Source: Altererythrobacter sp. C41
GTDB lineage: Bacteria > Pseudomonadota > Alphaproteobacteria > Sphingomonadales > Sphingomonadaceae
Assembly: GCF_016803135.1 (NCBI RefSeq)
Contig: NZ_JAEVFE010000001.1
Span: 1-64,000, forward strand
Reading direction: 5' to 3'
Length of the DNA: 64,000 nucleotides
In this document: piece by piece, positions 16,130 through 25,422 of the stretch
How the letters are laid out: each line of letters begins with the position of its first letter
Numbering within the stretch: position 1 is the first letter of the stretch
Notes under the pieces: model-generated
What the model saw: the letters and a program-made list of their open reading frames with translations, nothing else
What the model was told of the DNA's origin: nothing
The model's database searches: none
Position numbers and translations under genes: made by a program

Positions 16130-17293
16130 ATGGTCAGACGAATGGCGATCGGCATCGCCCTTGCGGCGGCGGCCCTCGCGATCCCGCTGGTCGGATCGGG
16201 GCAGCCGATGAGCGACCACCGCCTGCACGATGCAGCCGCGAGGGATGACGTGGCCGATATCCGCGCTCTGCTTGCCGCCGGGGCGACGATCGACGCGCGT
16301 GACGAGGCTGGACGAACGCCTCTGCTCGCCGCGACCCATGCCGACAGCGTCCGCGCGGCCGAGGCGCTGATTGCGGCAGGCGCCGACGTCAACGCCAAGG
16401 ATGCGATCGACGACAGTCCCTATCTCTATGCGGGAGCACGGGGCCATCTCGAGATCCTGACGATGACGCTGAAGCACGGCGCCGATCTGAAGAGCGTCAA
16501 TCGCTATGGCGGCACCGCGCTGATCCCGGCCGCCGAGCGCGGCCACGTCGAAACCGTCCGCACGCTGATTGCCGCGGGTGTCGAGGTCGACCATGTCAAC
16601 CGGCTCGGGTGGACGGCGTTGCTCGAGGCGATCATCCTCGGCAATGGCGGTTCCTCGCATCGACAGATCGTCGACCTGCTGATCGCTGCCGGCGCCGATG
16701 TGAATCTGCCCGACGGAGAGGGCGTTACGCCCCTGCAACACGCGCGCCGCCGGGGCTTCAGCGCGATCGAACAGGCACTCGTGGCCGCTGGGCGCGCGAT
16801 AGAAGGAAAAGCCATGACAGATGCAACCGAACGCTTCCTGCGCAAAGCGATTGCCCTCGCGCGGGCTAATGCCGAGCGCGGGGGCCGTCCCTTCGGCGCC
16901 TTGGTGGTCAAGGATGGCGCAGTCGTCGCGACCGGGGTCAACGAGATTCTCGCGACCGGCGACCCGACCGCCCATGCCGAACTGAACGCGCTGCGCGCCG
17001 CAAGCCGCGCGCTGGGCTCGCCCGACCTTGGCGGATGCACAGTCTTCGCGAGCGGTCATCCCTGCCCGATGTGCATGGCGGCGATGCGCATCTCCGGCGT
17101 GCGCGAGGTCGCCTACGCCTACTCGAACGAGGACGGCGCGCCTTACGGCCTGTCGACTGCCATGGTCTATGCCGATCTCGCGAAGCCTTTCGCCGAACAG
17201 TCGATGACCATCCGTCACGTTCCCGCGGCGGCGCGGGCCGAACCGGATCTCTATGAGGCGTGGCATCGGCGGCGACAGGCAAGCGGGTCATGA
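16130..17293 (+). CDS. Ankyrin-repeat protein fused in frame to a guanine-deaminase-like domain
   Basis: One open frame of 387 residues. Residues 1-24 look like a signal peptide (VRRMAIGIALAAAALAIPLVG). Residues 25-225 hold about five ankyrin repeats (GRTPLLAATHADSVRAAEALIAAGADVN and similar). Residues 229-387 are a complete cytidine/guanine deaminase domain with HAELNAL and HPCPMCMAA zinc-binding motifs. The deaminase begins at an internal ATG (16814) with its own ribosome-binding site (GAAGGA, 6-7 bases upstream), and a 159-residue product from there has the normal length of a free nucleoside deaminase. An out-of-frame TAG sits at 16800-16802, so a single-base change could have merged two genes. 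Either a true fusion or two products are possible. It overlaps the permease start by ATGA. Confidence 0.75.
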   Translation: MVRRMAIGIALAAAALAIPLVGSGQPMSDHRLHDAAARDDVADIRALLAAGATIDARDEAGRTPLLAATHADSVRAAEALIAAGADVNAKDAIDDSPYLYAGARGHLEILTMTLKHGADLKSVNRYGGTALIPAAERGHVETVRTLIAAGVEVDHVNRLGWTALLEAIILGNGGSSHRQIVDLLIAAGADVNLPDGEGVTPLQHARRRGFSAIEQALVAAGRAIEGKAMTDATERFLRKAIALARANAERGGRPFGALVVKDGAVVATGVNEILATGDPTAHAELNALRAASRALGSPDLGGCTVFASGHPCPMCMAAMRISGVREVAYAYSNEDGAPYGLSTAMVYADLAKPFAEQSMTIRHVPAAARAEPDLYEAWHRRRQASGS

Positions 17294-18543
17294 CAACGCC
17301 TACCGCCCGGCTGCTTCCGCTCGCGATCATTGCGCTGATCGGTCTCAATCTCCGGCCGTTCCTGACCGGAGTGGGACCGCTCGCAGGTGCAATCGATGAG
17401 GCGATGGGGCTGGGCCTGCAGGGAATGGCGCTGCTCACGCTGCTGCCGATGCTCTTGATGGGGATCGGTGCCTTTGCCGGGCCGCTGCTCCAGCAGGTGG
17501 TACCGGCACGCCGGCTGGTCATTCTGGCGCTGGCGCTGCTCACCGCGGGTTCTCTGCTGCGCTTGTTCGCTTCGGATGGCGGGGTTCTGCTCGGCACGGC
17601 GCTTCTCTGCGGACTCGGCGCCGCTGTCATTCAGGCGGTGCTTCCCGGCATGATCAAGCGCGACTTCCCGCAGCGGGTCGCGATCGTCACGGGACTTTAC
17701 TCCGCAATGCTCATGGGCGGGGGCGCGCTGGGTGCACAGATGACGCCGATCCTCGTCCAGGCGTGGGGAAGCTGGCAGATCGCCTTGGCCATGCTCGCCG
17801 CGCCAGCGGTTGTCGCGCTCGCACTGGTGAGGCGCCTGCCCCCCGACAGCGCATCCTCCACAACGTCCGGGACCATGAGCCTGTTGCTCCGCCGTCCCCG
17901 CGCATGGATGCTGATGGCGGGCTTCGGGCTGGTGAACGGTGGTTATGCGTCGGCGGTCGCCTGGCTCGCACCCTTCTATCAGGAGCATGGTCGAAGCGCG
18001 GCCGCGAGCGGCAGTCTCCTTGCCGTGCTGGCGATCAGCCAGGCGGCCGCAGCGTTGCTGCTCCCGATTGCCGCGCGGGGGCGGAATGATCGTCGCGGCT
18101 GGCTGTGGTTGACGCTCGCGATGCAGGGCATCGGTTTCGCAGGATTGGCCTTTGCTCCCCAGTCCGCACCGCTCGCCATCGCAGTCCTTCTCGGAGCGGG
18201 GCTGGGCGGATGCTTTGCGTTGATGATGATCGTCGCGCTCGACCATCTGCCGGACTCGGCCAAGGCAGGCGCTCTATCGGCGCTGATGCAGGGCGGCGGG
18301 TTCGTAATAGCAGCTCTCGCGCCATGGATCGTGGCGATGCTGCACGACGGAGCGGGCGGATTCGCCACCGGGTGGATCGTTCACCTCGCCTGTGTGGCGG
18401 TGGTCGCCGGGCTGGTCGCCAATCTCGCGCCCGAAGGGTACGGGCGGGCAATGGCAACTGTTCTCGGGAAGCCTTCTTTCGAAGGCCTGATACCAAGGAC
18501 CGGCCGCCGCCGTGGTGCGCTCGACGACAGGTGCGGGATTTGA
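17290..18543 (+). CDS. MFS permease of the CynX/NimT (cyanate-type) family
   Basis: The ATG at 17290 overlaps the preceding TGA (ATGA), giving 417 residues; an upstream in-frame start is less likely. The sequence is almost wholly hydrophobic, with about 12 membrane segments, and has the CynX-type N-terminus (ARLLPLAIIALIGLNLRPFLTGVGPLAG) and the loop KRDFPQRVAIVTGLYSAMLMGGGALGAQ. Family members carry cyanate, nitroimidazoles or small nitrogenous anions across the inner membrane. Coupling to a deaminase and an amidohydrolase suggests uptake or export of a nitrogen-containing cyclic compound. Confidence 0.83.
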   Translation: MTTPTARLLPLAIIALIGLNLRPFLTGVGPLAGAIDEAMGLGLQGMALLTLLPMLLMGIGAFAGPLLQQVVPARRLVILALALLTAGSLLRLFASDGGVLLGTALLCGLGAAVIQAVLPGMIKRDFPQRVAIVTGLYSAMLMGGGALGAQMTPILVQAWGSWQIALAMLAAPAVVALALVRRLPPDSASSTTSGTMSLLLRRPRAWMLMAGFGLVNGGYASAVAWLAPFYQEHGRSAAASGSLLAVLAISQAAAALLLPIAARGRNDRRGWLWLTLAMQGIGFAGLAFAPQSAPLAIAVLLGAGLGGCFALMMIVALDHLPDSAKAGALSALMQGGGFVIAALAPWIVAMLHDGAGGFATGWIVHLACVAVVAGLVANLAPEGYGRAMATVLGKPSFEGLIPRTGRRRGALDDRCGI

Positions 18544-18555
18544 AGCTGGCCCGTT

Positions 18556-19521
18556 TCAGGCGGCGCGCAGGTGAGGGTGGGCGTCCTCGCAGCGATGCAC
18601 TTCCACGGTCACGTGGACATATTCGGCATGAACTGCGAGCCGGGATACGTAATCTTCGGGCCGCAGGGGATGACCCGCGATGAGCGACGCTATCACCGCA
18701 TACTTGCCGGGCCCGATCCGCCAGATATGCAGGTCGCCCACCGCAGCATCGCCGTCCTCCAACGCTTCCCGCACTTCTTCGTAGCGCTCGCCATCGGCGT
18801 CCGCATCGACGAGCACGGCGGCAGTGTCCCGCAGCAGGGTCCACGCCCAACGCGCGATGACGATCGCGCCAACCAGCCCCATCGCCGCGTCCATCCAGAC
18901 CCACCCCAGATAGCGCCCGGCGAGCAATGCCGCGATGGCGAGCACAGATGTCAGCGCATCGGCGAGAACATGAAAGTAGGCCGAGCGCAGATTGTTGTCA
19001 GCATGCGCATGGTCGTGGTGACCATGGTCGTGGTGGTGATGACCATGATCGTGCCCGTGATGGTGATCGGCTCCAAGCAACCAGGCACTCGCGAGGTTTA
19101 CGGCGAGGCCGAGGACCGCGATCCAGATCGCCTCCGTGTAGGCGATCGCCAGCGGGCTCACCAACCTTTGAACGGACTCCACGGCAATGCCGATGGCAAA
19201 GATCGCGAGCACCAGCGCGCTTGCAAAACCTGCCAGGTCGCCGACCTTGCCTGTGCCGAAGGTAAACCGTGGATTGCTCGCATGCCGCCGGGCGAACCAG
19301 TAGGCGAAGGCCGCCACCCCCAGCGCCCCCGCATGCGTCGCCATGTGAATGCCATCGGCCAGCAGCGCCATGGATCCGGTCCAGAGGCCTGCGCCGATCT
19401 CGATCACCATCATCGCTGCGGTCAGCGCCACCACATAGCGGGTGCGCCGTTCGTTCGCATCGTGCGAGGCGCTCAGGAAGTTGTGGTCATGCGAGAGAGG
19501 ATTGGAGTCTGAATGATGCAT
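18556..19521 (-). CDS. dmeF: Cation diffusion facilitator, DmeF-type Co/Ni efflux transporter
   Basis: The start at MHHSDSNPLSHDHNF (19519-19521) gives 321 residues; a longer open frame upstream is antisense to the RES gene and is rejected. The protein has the CDF fold: about six membrane segments with the metal-site motif ADGIHMATHAGALG in segment II and HVLADALTSV in segment V. A very His-rich cytoplasmic loop follows segment IV (GADHHHGHDHGHHHHDHGHH and onward). The N-terminal block NERRTRYVVALTAAMMVIEI and FTFGTGKVGDLAGFASALVLAI matches DmeF proteins, which export cobalt and nickel. It is convergent with the CynX-type permease. No metal regulator is adjacent. Confidence 0.85.
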   Translation of the reverse strand: MHHSDSNPLSHDHNFLSASHDANERRTRYVVALTAAMMVIEIGAGLWTGSMALLADGIHMATHAGALGVAAFAYWFARRHASNPRFTFGTGKVGDLAGFASALVLAIFAIGIAVESVQRLVSPLAIAYTEAIWIAVLGLAVNLASAWLLGADHHHGHDHGHHHHDHGHHDHAHADNNLRSAYFHVLADALTSVLAIAALLAGRYLGWVWMDAAMGLVGAIVIARWAWTLLRDTAAVLVDADADGERYEEVREALEDGDAAVGDLHIWRIGPGKYAVIASLIAGHPLRPEDYVSRLAVHAEYVHVTVEVHRCEDAHPHLRAA

Positions 19522-19618
19522 GTCGCCGCCATAGCTGCGATCAATGCGACCGGCCAATCTTTCCGTGGCGCAAGATGGGGTATCGAGGCGAACCGAGGCC
19601 GACGCGGAGGGCTGAGCC

Positions 19619-20344
19619 TTACTCCGCGTCTTCATCGATGCGGAAGACCTCACCGCCTGTGGCGTCGCGGTAGAAATCCACCCGCGTCCCGTTCCAGTGA
19701 TAGTCGAGGTGACGCCCCTGGAGCGGGCGGGATGCCAGGTCCGGGTGGAACAATGCAGCGCATTCTCCGCCGCTGTCGCGGCAACTCGGATAGGCGATAC
19801 CCTCGCTGCCGGCCGCGCGCAGGGCGGCAGCGAGTCTCCGGCTCGTATCATGACACTCGGGATCAAGCGCCTCGCCGAAAGCGTCGGCGCCGTTCCTGAG
19901 ATCGTGGGCATCCAGCGCGATATCGAGGACAATCTCGCGGAACTGGGATGTCCAGCCTTCGGTCTCGCGGGTGCGAGCCATGAAACGGGCGTGGTGATGG
20001 ATCGTTTCGGCGAGTGCCGTCTCGAACCGGTCCGCGACATAGAGCACGCCGTAGCTGCCATCGGTAAACCGGCTCGGCCGATCGCGGCTGACATGCGTGA
20101 ACGGGGCCATCAGGTAGGATGCACCCGGCCCGCTCACCCGCCGCGCTGGCGGCACGAGGTCGAGATTGCCGATCGTCTCCATGAGGCGCGGGTTGGTCTT
20201 CTGCTCGGCGGAAATGAGGAGCGGCCAATCCTGGGGATCGGCAAGGTCCTCGAACAGATCGATGGGCGGATGAGCACTGCGGATGATGCGCCGTGCCCGC
20301 CGCCATTCGACCCGGCGGACCGGGACAGCCGCGGGATCGATCAC
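19619..20344 (-). CDS. RES-domain toxin (NAD-degrading family)
   Basis: The GTG start (20342-20344) overlaps the antitoxin stop by GTGA, so the pair is translationally coupled. The 241-residue protein has the RES signature, with conserved Arg, Tyr, Glu and Ser positions visible in RFTDGSYGVLYVADRFETALAETIHHH and in GIAYPSCRDSGGECAALF. RES toxins have an ADP-ribosyltransferase-like fold and deplete NAD+ by phosphorolysis or hydrolysis, which arrests growth. Its immediate upstream partner is an Xre/MbcA-like antitoxin, the standard arrangement for this type II system. Confidence 0.88.
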   Translation of the reverse strand: MIDPAAVPVRRVEWRRARRIIRSAHPPIDLFEDLADPQDWPLLISAEQKTNPRLMETIGNLDLVPPARRVSGPGASYLMAPFTHVSRDRPSRFTDGSYGVLYVADRFETALAETIHHHARFMARTRETEGWTSQFREIVLDIALDAHDLRNGADAFGEALDPECHDTSRRLAAALRAAGSEGIAYPSCRDSGGECAALFHPDLASRPLQGRHLDYHWNGTRVDFYRDATGGEVFRIDEDAE

Positions 20345-20754
20345 CAGCCGCCGCGCTCCGCATCCAGATAGCGCCGCACTCGCATCAGATCGGTGAGTTC
20401 ACCCCCGAGCATGACGTCGAGCGCGGAGCGCCCGCCGAACGCCTCGTTGGGCGCCTTGATCCAGCGATAACCGCGCGCCGCATCGTTGAAGATGATTCTG
20501 AGCGCCTTGTGGATGCCCATCAGGTTCGACAATCGCGCCTTGCCGTCGCGGCCGATGCGGCCCGGCTCGTCCACTTTCCACCGGCGATAGGTCCGGACGC
20601 CGACGTCGAGCAGCGTAGCGGCTTGTTCGTCGGTCACGCCCCAATGGCCGAACAAGCGCAGCGCTGCCCGGAACATCGCGCCAGCCTCCGCGTCCGTAAT
20701 CGGATCGGCGGCGAACGGGGCGGCCTCAGTATCGATGCGTGTCAGCACAGCCAT
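20341..20754 (-). CDS. Xre/MbcA/ParS-type antitoxin of the RES toxin
   Basis: The 137-residue protein has a helix-turn-helix-like middle (HWGVTDEQAATLLDVGVRTYRRWK) and a C-terminal DUF2384 toxin-binding domain (LSNLMGIHKALRIIF ... NEAFGGRSALDVMLGGELTDLMRVRRYLD). It should neutralise the RES toxin and repress its own promoter. The promoter carries a perfect dyad between the -10 box and the ribosome-binding site. It is the first gene of the pair, as needed for antitoxin excess. Confidence 0.88.
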   Translation of the reverse strand: MAVLTRIDTEAAPFAADPITDAEAGAMFRAALRLFGHWGVTDEQAATLLDVGVRTYRRWKVDEPGRIGRDGKARLSNLMGIHKALRIIFNDAARGYRWIKAPNEAFGGRSALDVMLGGELTDLMRVRRYLDAERGGW

Positions 20755-20763
20755 GTCGCAACT

Positions 20764-20807
20764 CCTGCCATTTGGCAGTTATATAGTTGGAAATGATAAA
20801 ATGGCAA
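20764..20807 (-). promoter_or_regulatory. Promoter and operator of the RES/Xre module
   Basis: On the minus strand a -35 box TTGCCA (20802-20807) and a -10 box TATATA (20780-20785) are 16 nt apart. Directly downstream lies CTGCCAAATGGCAG (20765-20778), a 6-bp perfect dyad with a 2-nt centre, followed at once by the GGAG ribosome-binding site and the antitoxin ATG at 20754. The -35 box also carries a TGCCA half-site. Binding here would block both transcription initiation and the leader. Confidence 0.6.
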
Positions 20808-20978
20808 AGTCTATTAGATGAACCTTATGCTGGAGTGGTCTCCGGGCAAACTGAGTCCCTTTCTCCTCTCGGGGAGGCGGAAATCCTTCATGGATGATCG
20901 CGACGAGCAAAAGCTTTCCAACGCGCGTGACATGACGTAACAAAAAAGAAAATTGCTTTAAAAAAGCGGAGGAAGGGG

Positions 20979-22967
20979 ATGATCAATCGTCGAGAGTTCG
21001 TCGGGGGAGCGACAGCAAGCGCAGCGCTGATGCCAGCTGCCGGATTTGCCAATGCGAGGCGAGGGCCGGTTGCCGCCGTGAACGGCGTGGTATTCAATCG
21101 GGCACCACTCTCCAACCAGCCCTTCGCTCCGTTGCCCTTAGGAGCCGTGCAAGCAAAAGGGTGGCTTGCGACGCAACTCGAGACAATGGCGCAGGGGCTG
21201 ACGGGCCGCCTCGACGAGTTCTATTCGTTGGTGGGCCCGCAGAACGCGTGGCTCGGCGGGAACGGTGACGCCTGGGAGCGGGGACCTTACTGGCTCGATG
21301 GCTTGGTTCCCCTTGCTCACATTCTCGATGACGAGCGCCTGAAGGACAAGGCTCAACCATGGATCGAGTTCGCCCTGCGCAGCCAGCAGGCGAGCGGATA
21401 TTTCGGCCCGCCCGACGATCGGGGATCCGGCAAGGATGAGAACGGTATCCAGCGAGCCAACTCGGCGGACTGGTGGCCCCGTATGGTCATGCTGAAAGTG
21501 CTCCAGCAGCACCATGAAGCCACCGGAGATCGCCGGGTGCTGGATTTCATGTCGCGGTACTTCGCATATCAGCGGCGGCAGCTCCCGACCCAACCGCTCG
21601 ATCACTGGACCAAATGGGCACGGCATCGCGGCGGCGAGAATACGGCCAGCGCGCTCTGGCTGTATAACCGTACCGGCGAGCCGTCGCTGCTGGAACTGGC
21701 GCGCACCCTCGTAAGTAAGACAAGCGATTGGACCGCGGGTTTTGCCGCGGAGCAACCGCCGACCGCACACGGCGTCAACGTGGCCATGGGCGTAAAGCAG
21801 CCGGCCCTGGCTTATCTTCTCGATGGTCGTTCCGGACATATCGAGGCGATCCGCCACGGCCTGATGTTTCTGGAGCGCGATCACGGCCAGGTTACGGGAA
21901 TGTTCTCGGGCGATGAGCCGCTGCACGGCACGAACCCCATCCAGGGCACCGAACTCTGCACGGTGGTCGAGTTCATGTTTTCACTCGAGATGCTGGGCCA
22001 GATCACCGGGGATGTGACCGTTCTCGATCGTCTCGAGCGCATCGCCTACAATGCGCTGCCGGCGCAAACGACCGACGACTATATGGCTCGGCAATACTTT
22101 CAGCAGCCCAATCAGGTGATGATAAGCCGCGACGTGGAGCAGTACGCGCAGCAGCACGGCGGCACCTCGCAGCTGGTCGGTCTGTTGGACGGATATCCGT
22201 GCTGCACGGTCAACATGCACCAGGGCTGGCCCAAATTCGTCCACTCCATGTGGGCGGCGAGCGCGGACGGCGGGCTTGCAGTGCTGAGCTACGGCCCCAG
22301 CAGTGCGCGCGCCACTATCGGTGGCATCGAGGTGGAGGCGGAGCAGCAGACGTCCTATCCGTTTTCCGATGAGGTCAGGATCGTGCTCCGGACGGAACGG
22401 CCGACGTCCTTTCCGCTCCATCTTCGGATTCCGGGTTGGGCGGAAGGAGCGACGCTCAAGGTAAACGGACAGCATGAGGCGCTGGCGTCATCCGGCCAGA
22501 TAACCCGGCTGGAACGCCTCTGGCGCACAGGCGATGCAGTGGAATTGATCTTCCCGGCAAAGATCACGCGCAGCGCGTGGCACAAGCAGCTCACAAGCCT
22601 GGAACGCGGGCCGCTGGTGTTTGCCCTCCCGATAGGGGAGGAATGGCGCAAGATCGGCGAACACGGCGGTATCGACACATCCGAGATCTTCCCGACGACG
22701 CCGTGGAATTATGCGCTCGAGCCCGATGCCGACGTTACCCTTGCTCGTACTGAGGCCGTTTCGGATCGTCCCTGGATCGGCGCCAACGCGCCGCTCAGCC
22801 TGAGCACCACCGGACGCAAGATCCCGGGGTGGGATAGATACCATCAGACCCACGGCTCTTTGCCGTTCAGCCCGGTTTCGACCGACGCACCGGCGGAGAC
22901 GTTACGGCTCATTCCATACGGATGCACCCTCCTTCGGATGTCGGAATTCCCGACCGCGAAAGTCTAA
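20979..22967 (+). CDS. GH127 family glycosidase (beta-L-arabinofuranosidase-like, DUF1680)
   Basis: The 662-residue protein has a strong ribosome-binding site (GGAGGAAGGGG) and a Tat-like signal (INRREFVGGATASAALMPAAGFA). The body is an (alpha/alpha)6 barrel of the DUF1680/GH127 type. The Zn-binding Glu-x-Cys ... Cys-Cys constellation of characterised GH127 enzymes is visible as GTELCTVVEF and PCCTVNMHQGW, and the second Cys of that pair corresponds to the family's nucleophile. These enzymes release beta-L-arabinofuranose or related sugars from glycans. It is 4 bases from a sugar permease, so the pair probably hydrolyses and then imports a pentose. Confidence 0.85.
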   Translation: MINRREFVGGATASAALMPAAGFANARRGPVAAVNGVVFNRAPLSNQPFAPLPLGAVQAKGWLATQLETMAQGLTGRLDEFYSLVGPQNAWLGGNGDAWERGPYWLDGLVPLAHILDDERLKDKAQPWIEFALRSQQASGYFGPPDDRGSGKDENGIQRANSADWWPRMVMLKVLQQHHEATGDRRVLDFMSRYFAYQRRQLPTQPLDHWTKWARHRGGENTASALWLYNRTGEPSLLELARTLVSKTSDWTAGFAAEQPPTAHGVNVAMGVKQPALAYLLDGRSGHIEAIRHGLMFLERDHGQVTGMFSGDEPLHGTNPIQGTELCTVVEFMFSLEMLGQITGDVTVLDRLERIAYNALPAQTTDDYMARQYFQQPNQVMISRDVEQYAQQHGGTSQLVGLLDGYPCCTVNMHQGWPKFVHSMWAASADGGLAVLSYGPSSARATIGGIEVEAEQQTSYPFSDEVRIVLRTERPTSFPLHLRIPGWAEGATLKVNGQHEALASSGQITRLERLWRTGDAVELIFPAKITRSAWHKQLTSLERGPLVFALPIGEEWRKIGEHGGIDTSEIFPTTPWNYALEPDADVTLARTEAVSDRPWIGANAPLSLSTTGRKIPGWDRYHQTHGSLPFSPVSTDAPAETLRLIPYGCTLLRMSEFPTAKV

Positions 22968-22971
22968 TCCC

Positions 22972-24348
22972 ATGAGCAACACAAACCCATCCATGCCCGC
23001 GCCGGCGCACGGACGCTTGACCGCCGTCATGATCCTGAGCGCGGCGGGCGCCGCTCTGGGCGGCCTGCTGTTCGGGCTCGACACCGCGGTGATCTCCGGC
23101 ACCACCTCCGCCCTTCAGGAGCGTTTCGCGCTCAGTGACGCGCAGCTCGGCTTCACCGTCGCCTCCGCCCTGATCGGGACGATCGTAGGCTCGCTCACCG
23201 CAGGTTGGCCGTCGGACCGCTTCGGGCGCAAGGCGGTGCTGCTCACGGTTGCGATCGCCTATGTCGTGTCTTCGCTCGGATCGGCGCTCGCTGACAGTTG
23301 GTCTGTCTTCCTGACCTTCCGCCTCCTTGCGGGGCTGGCGATCGGCGCAGCGTCGGTCATAACACCCATCTACATTGCCGAAGTGTCGCCAGCACATGTT
23401 CGCGGACGTCTGGTCGCGCTCAACCAGCTCAACATCGTCTTCGGCATCCTTCTGGCGTTCATCTCGAACTACGTCATTGCCGGCTTGTTTCCGCCGGACA
23501 TCGCCTGGCGATGGATGTTCGGCATCGTCACGGTGCCTTCCGCGCTCTTCCTGGTGGTCACGCTGGTTTTGCCGGAGAGCCCTCGCTGGCTGGTCTCGGC
23601 CGGGCGCGACACGCGAGCTGTCACCATCATGGAGCGGCTCGGCTTCCCTGATCCCGCGGGCGACGTGCACCATATGCGCGAGGCGGCGGCGCGTGAGGCC
23701 GCTGCGACGCGAGCCAAGCCCCGGCTATTCGCCCGCGCCCATTCCTTCCCCGTGACCTGCGCGATTGCCATTGCGATGTTCAATCAGCTCTCGGGCATAA
23801 ACGCGCTGCTCTACTACGCGCCGCATATTTTCGAACTCGGCGGTGCGGCAGCGGATAGCGCGCTGCTGCAATCGATCGCGATCGGCGGCACCAATCTCGT
23901 GTTCACGATCGCGGCGCTGTTCCTGATCGATCGGTTCGGTCGGCGACCGCTGATCCTCTTCGGGTCGATCGCCACCGCTGCCGCGCTGTTTCTCGTCGCC
24001 TGGCAGTTCGAAAGCGCGCGGCCCGACGGCACGCTCGTGCTGATCGGGTTGATAGGGTTCATCGCAGCCTTCGCGCTTTCGCAAGGCGCGGTGATCTGGG
24101 TGTTCATTTCGGAGATATTCCCCAGCGCGGTCCGCGGCAAGGGACAGGCGCTCGGGAGCACCGTCCACTGGGTCATGGCGGCGTCGATCACCTGGGCATT
24201 TCCGGTCTTCGCGGCCCGACTGGGAGGGTGGGTGTTCGCCTTCTTCGGTGGGATGATGCTGCTCCAGTTCCTCTGGGCCCTGAAGCAGATGCCCGAGACC
24301 AACGGTATAGCGCTCGAGGACATGAACCTGCAAAGCGCCGGTCGCTGA
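22972..24348 (+). CDS. Sugar-porter family MFS transporter
   Basis: The 458-residue protein has 12 predicted membrane segments and the sugar porter signatures: GLLFGLDTAVISG in segment I, DRFGRKAVLL after segment II, PIYIAEVSPAHVRGRLVALNQL, the loop motif PESPRWLVSAGR, QLSGINALLYYAP in segment VII, DRFGRRPLIL and the terminal PETNGIALEDM. This matches XylE/AraE-type proton-coupled sugar symporters of the inner membrane. It starts right after the GH127 gene, which points to a pentose such as L-arabinose as cargo. Confidence 0.9.
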   Translation: MSNTNPSMPAPAHGRLTAVMILSAAGAALGGLLFGLDTAVISGTTSALQERFALSDAQLGFTVASALIGTIVGSLTAGWPSDRFGRKAVLLTVAIAYVVSSLGSALADSWSVFLTFRLLAGLAIGAASVITPIYIAEVSPAHVRGRLVALNQLNIVFGILLAFISNYVIAGLFPPDIAWRWMFGIVTVPSALFLVVTLVLPESPRWLVSAGRDTRAVTIMERLGFPDPAGDVHHMREAAAREAAATRAKPRLFARAHSFPVTCAIAIAMFNQLSGINALLYYAPHIFELGGAAADSALLQSIAIGGTNLVFTIAALFLIDRFGRRPLILFGSIATAAALFLVAWQFESARPDGTLVLIGLIGFIAAFALSQGAVIWVFISEIFPSAVRGKGQALGSTVHWVMAASITWAFPVFAARLGGWVFAFFGGMMLLQFLWALKQMPETNGIALEDMNLQSAGR

Positions 24349-24417
24349 CAGCACGGTCTTTCCGACCGGAATGACCTTCGCGGGCCTGGAGAGGAGTGCG
24401 AATCGGCAAACCTCGCT

Positions 24418-25419
24418 ATGGCGCGCACCATGCAAGACGACAGCATTACGATGCCGGAGCAGGGCGCCCTAGGTGGAAGCGCGCTGTGCGTGGCGGCACT
24501 CTACCGCTTCACGCCGATCGAGGACTGCAGCGCCGTGCGCGGTCCGCTCGAGCACGTCTGCCGCGCCGAAGGCGTCAAGGGGACGCTGCTGCTGGCCGGC
24601 GAGGGAATAAACGGCACTATAGCGGGTACGACGAAAGCCATCGGGCGTGTGCTGGATCACATCCGGAGCATACCCGGATGCGCGGACCTCGACGTCAAGT
24701 TCTCTTCTGCGGCGACGATGCCGTTCCATCGCATGAAGGTGCGGATCAAGCGGGAAATCGTCACCATGGGGGAGGCCGGCATCGATCCCCTGTCCAGCGT
24801 GGGAACCTACGTCGCCCCGCATGACTGGAATGCGCTGATCTCCGATCCCGACACAATCGTGATCGACACGCGCAACGACTATGAAGTCGCGATCGGCAGC
24901 TTCGCGGGTTCGATCAATCCGCGCACGGCCACCTTTCGCGACTTTCCCGCGTGGTTTCGCGAACAGCGCGAGCGGCTTCTGGGGCAGGGCAAGGCGCCCA
25001 AGGTCGCCATGTACTGCACCGGCGGCATCCGGTGCGAGAAGTCGACGGCCTTTCTCAAGGAACAGGGCGTCGACGAGGTGTTCCACCTGCAGGGCGGCAT
25101 CCTGAAGTATCTGGAGACGGTTCCGGAGAAGGAAAGCCTCTGGCAAGGCGAATGCTTCGTGTTCGACCGGCGCGTGGCGGTCGGGCACGGGCTGAAGCCG
25201 GGAACGCACGAGCTTTGCCCCGCGTGCCGGCGTCCGGTGAACGCGGAAGACACCGCCTCGCCGCATTATGAAGCCGGGGTGAGCTGCCCGAGCTGCTACC
25301 ACGAGCGGACGGACGAGCAGCGCGCCGGTTATCGCGAGCGTCACCGGCAGGAAGCGCTCGCCGCCGCACGGGGCCGCCATCACATCGGTGCACGGCTGTC
25401 CGGCGAGACCGATGCGTAG
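24418..25419 (+). CDS. trhO: tRNA uridine 5-oxyacetic acid/hydroxylation protein TrhO (rhodanese-like)
   Basis: The 333-residue protein matches the YceA/TrhO family: an N-terminal acylphosphatase-like domain ([20 protein letters not shown]), a central rhodanese domain with [19 protein letters not shown] and the active-site loop [16 protein letters not shown], and a C-terminal zinc-ribbon-like part (CPACRRPVN ... CPSCYHERT). TrhO uses O2 for hydroxylation of U34 in certain tRNAs. The exact start is unclear because ATGs at 24418, 24430 and 24451 are in frame and none has a good ribosome-binding site. A GST-like gene follows after 3 bases. Confidence 0.9.
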   Translation: MARTMQDDSITMPEQGALGGSALCVAALYRFTPIEDCSAVRGPLEHVCRAEGVKGTLLLAGEGINGTIAGTTKAIGRVLDHIRSIPGCADLDVKFSSAATMPFHRMKVRIKREIVTMGEAGIDPLSSVGTYVAPHDWNALISDPDTIVIDTRNDYEVAIGSFAGSINPRTATFRDFPAWFREQRERLLGQGKAPKVAMYCTGGIRCEKSTAFLKEQGVDEVFHLQGGILKYLETVPEKESLWQGECFVFDRRVAVGHGLKPGTHELCPACRRPVNAEDTASPHYEAGVSCPSCYHERTDEQRAGYRERHRQEALAAARGRHHIGARLSGETDA

Positions 25420-25422
25420 GCC

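Noticed and set aside
19522-20094. Long N-terminal extension of the dmeF reading frame
   Set aside because: The extension is antisense to the RES toxin gene, and the homologous part of DmeF begins at the ATG at 19519-19521.
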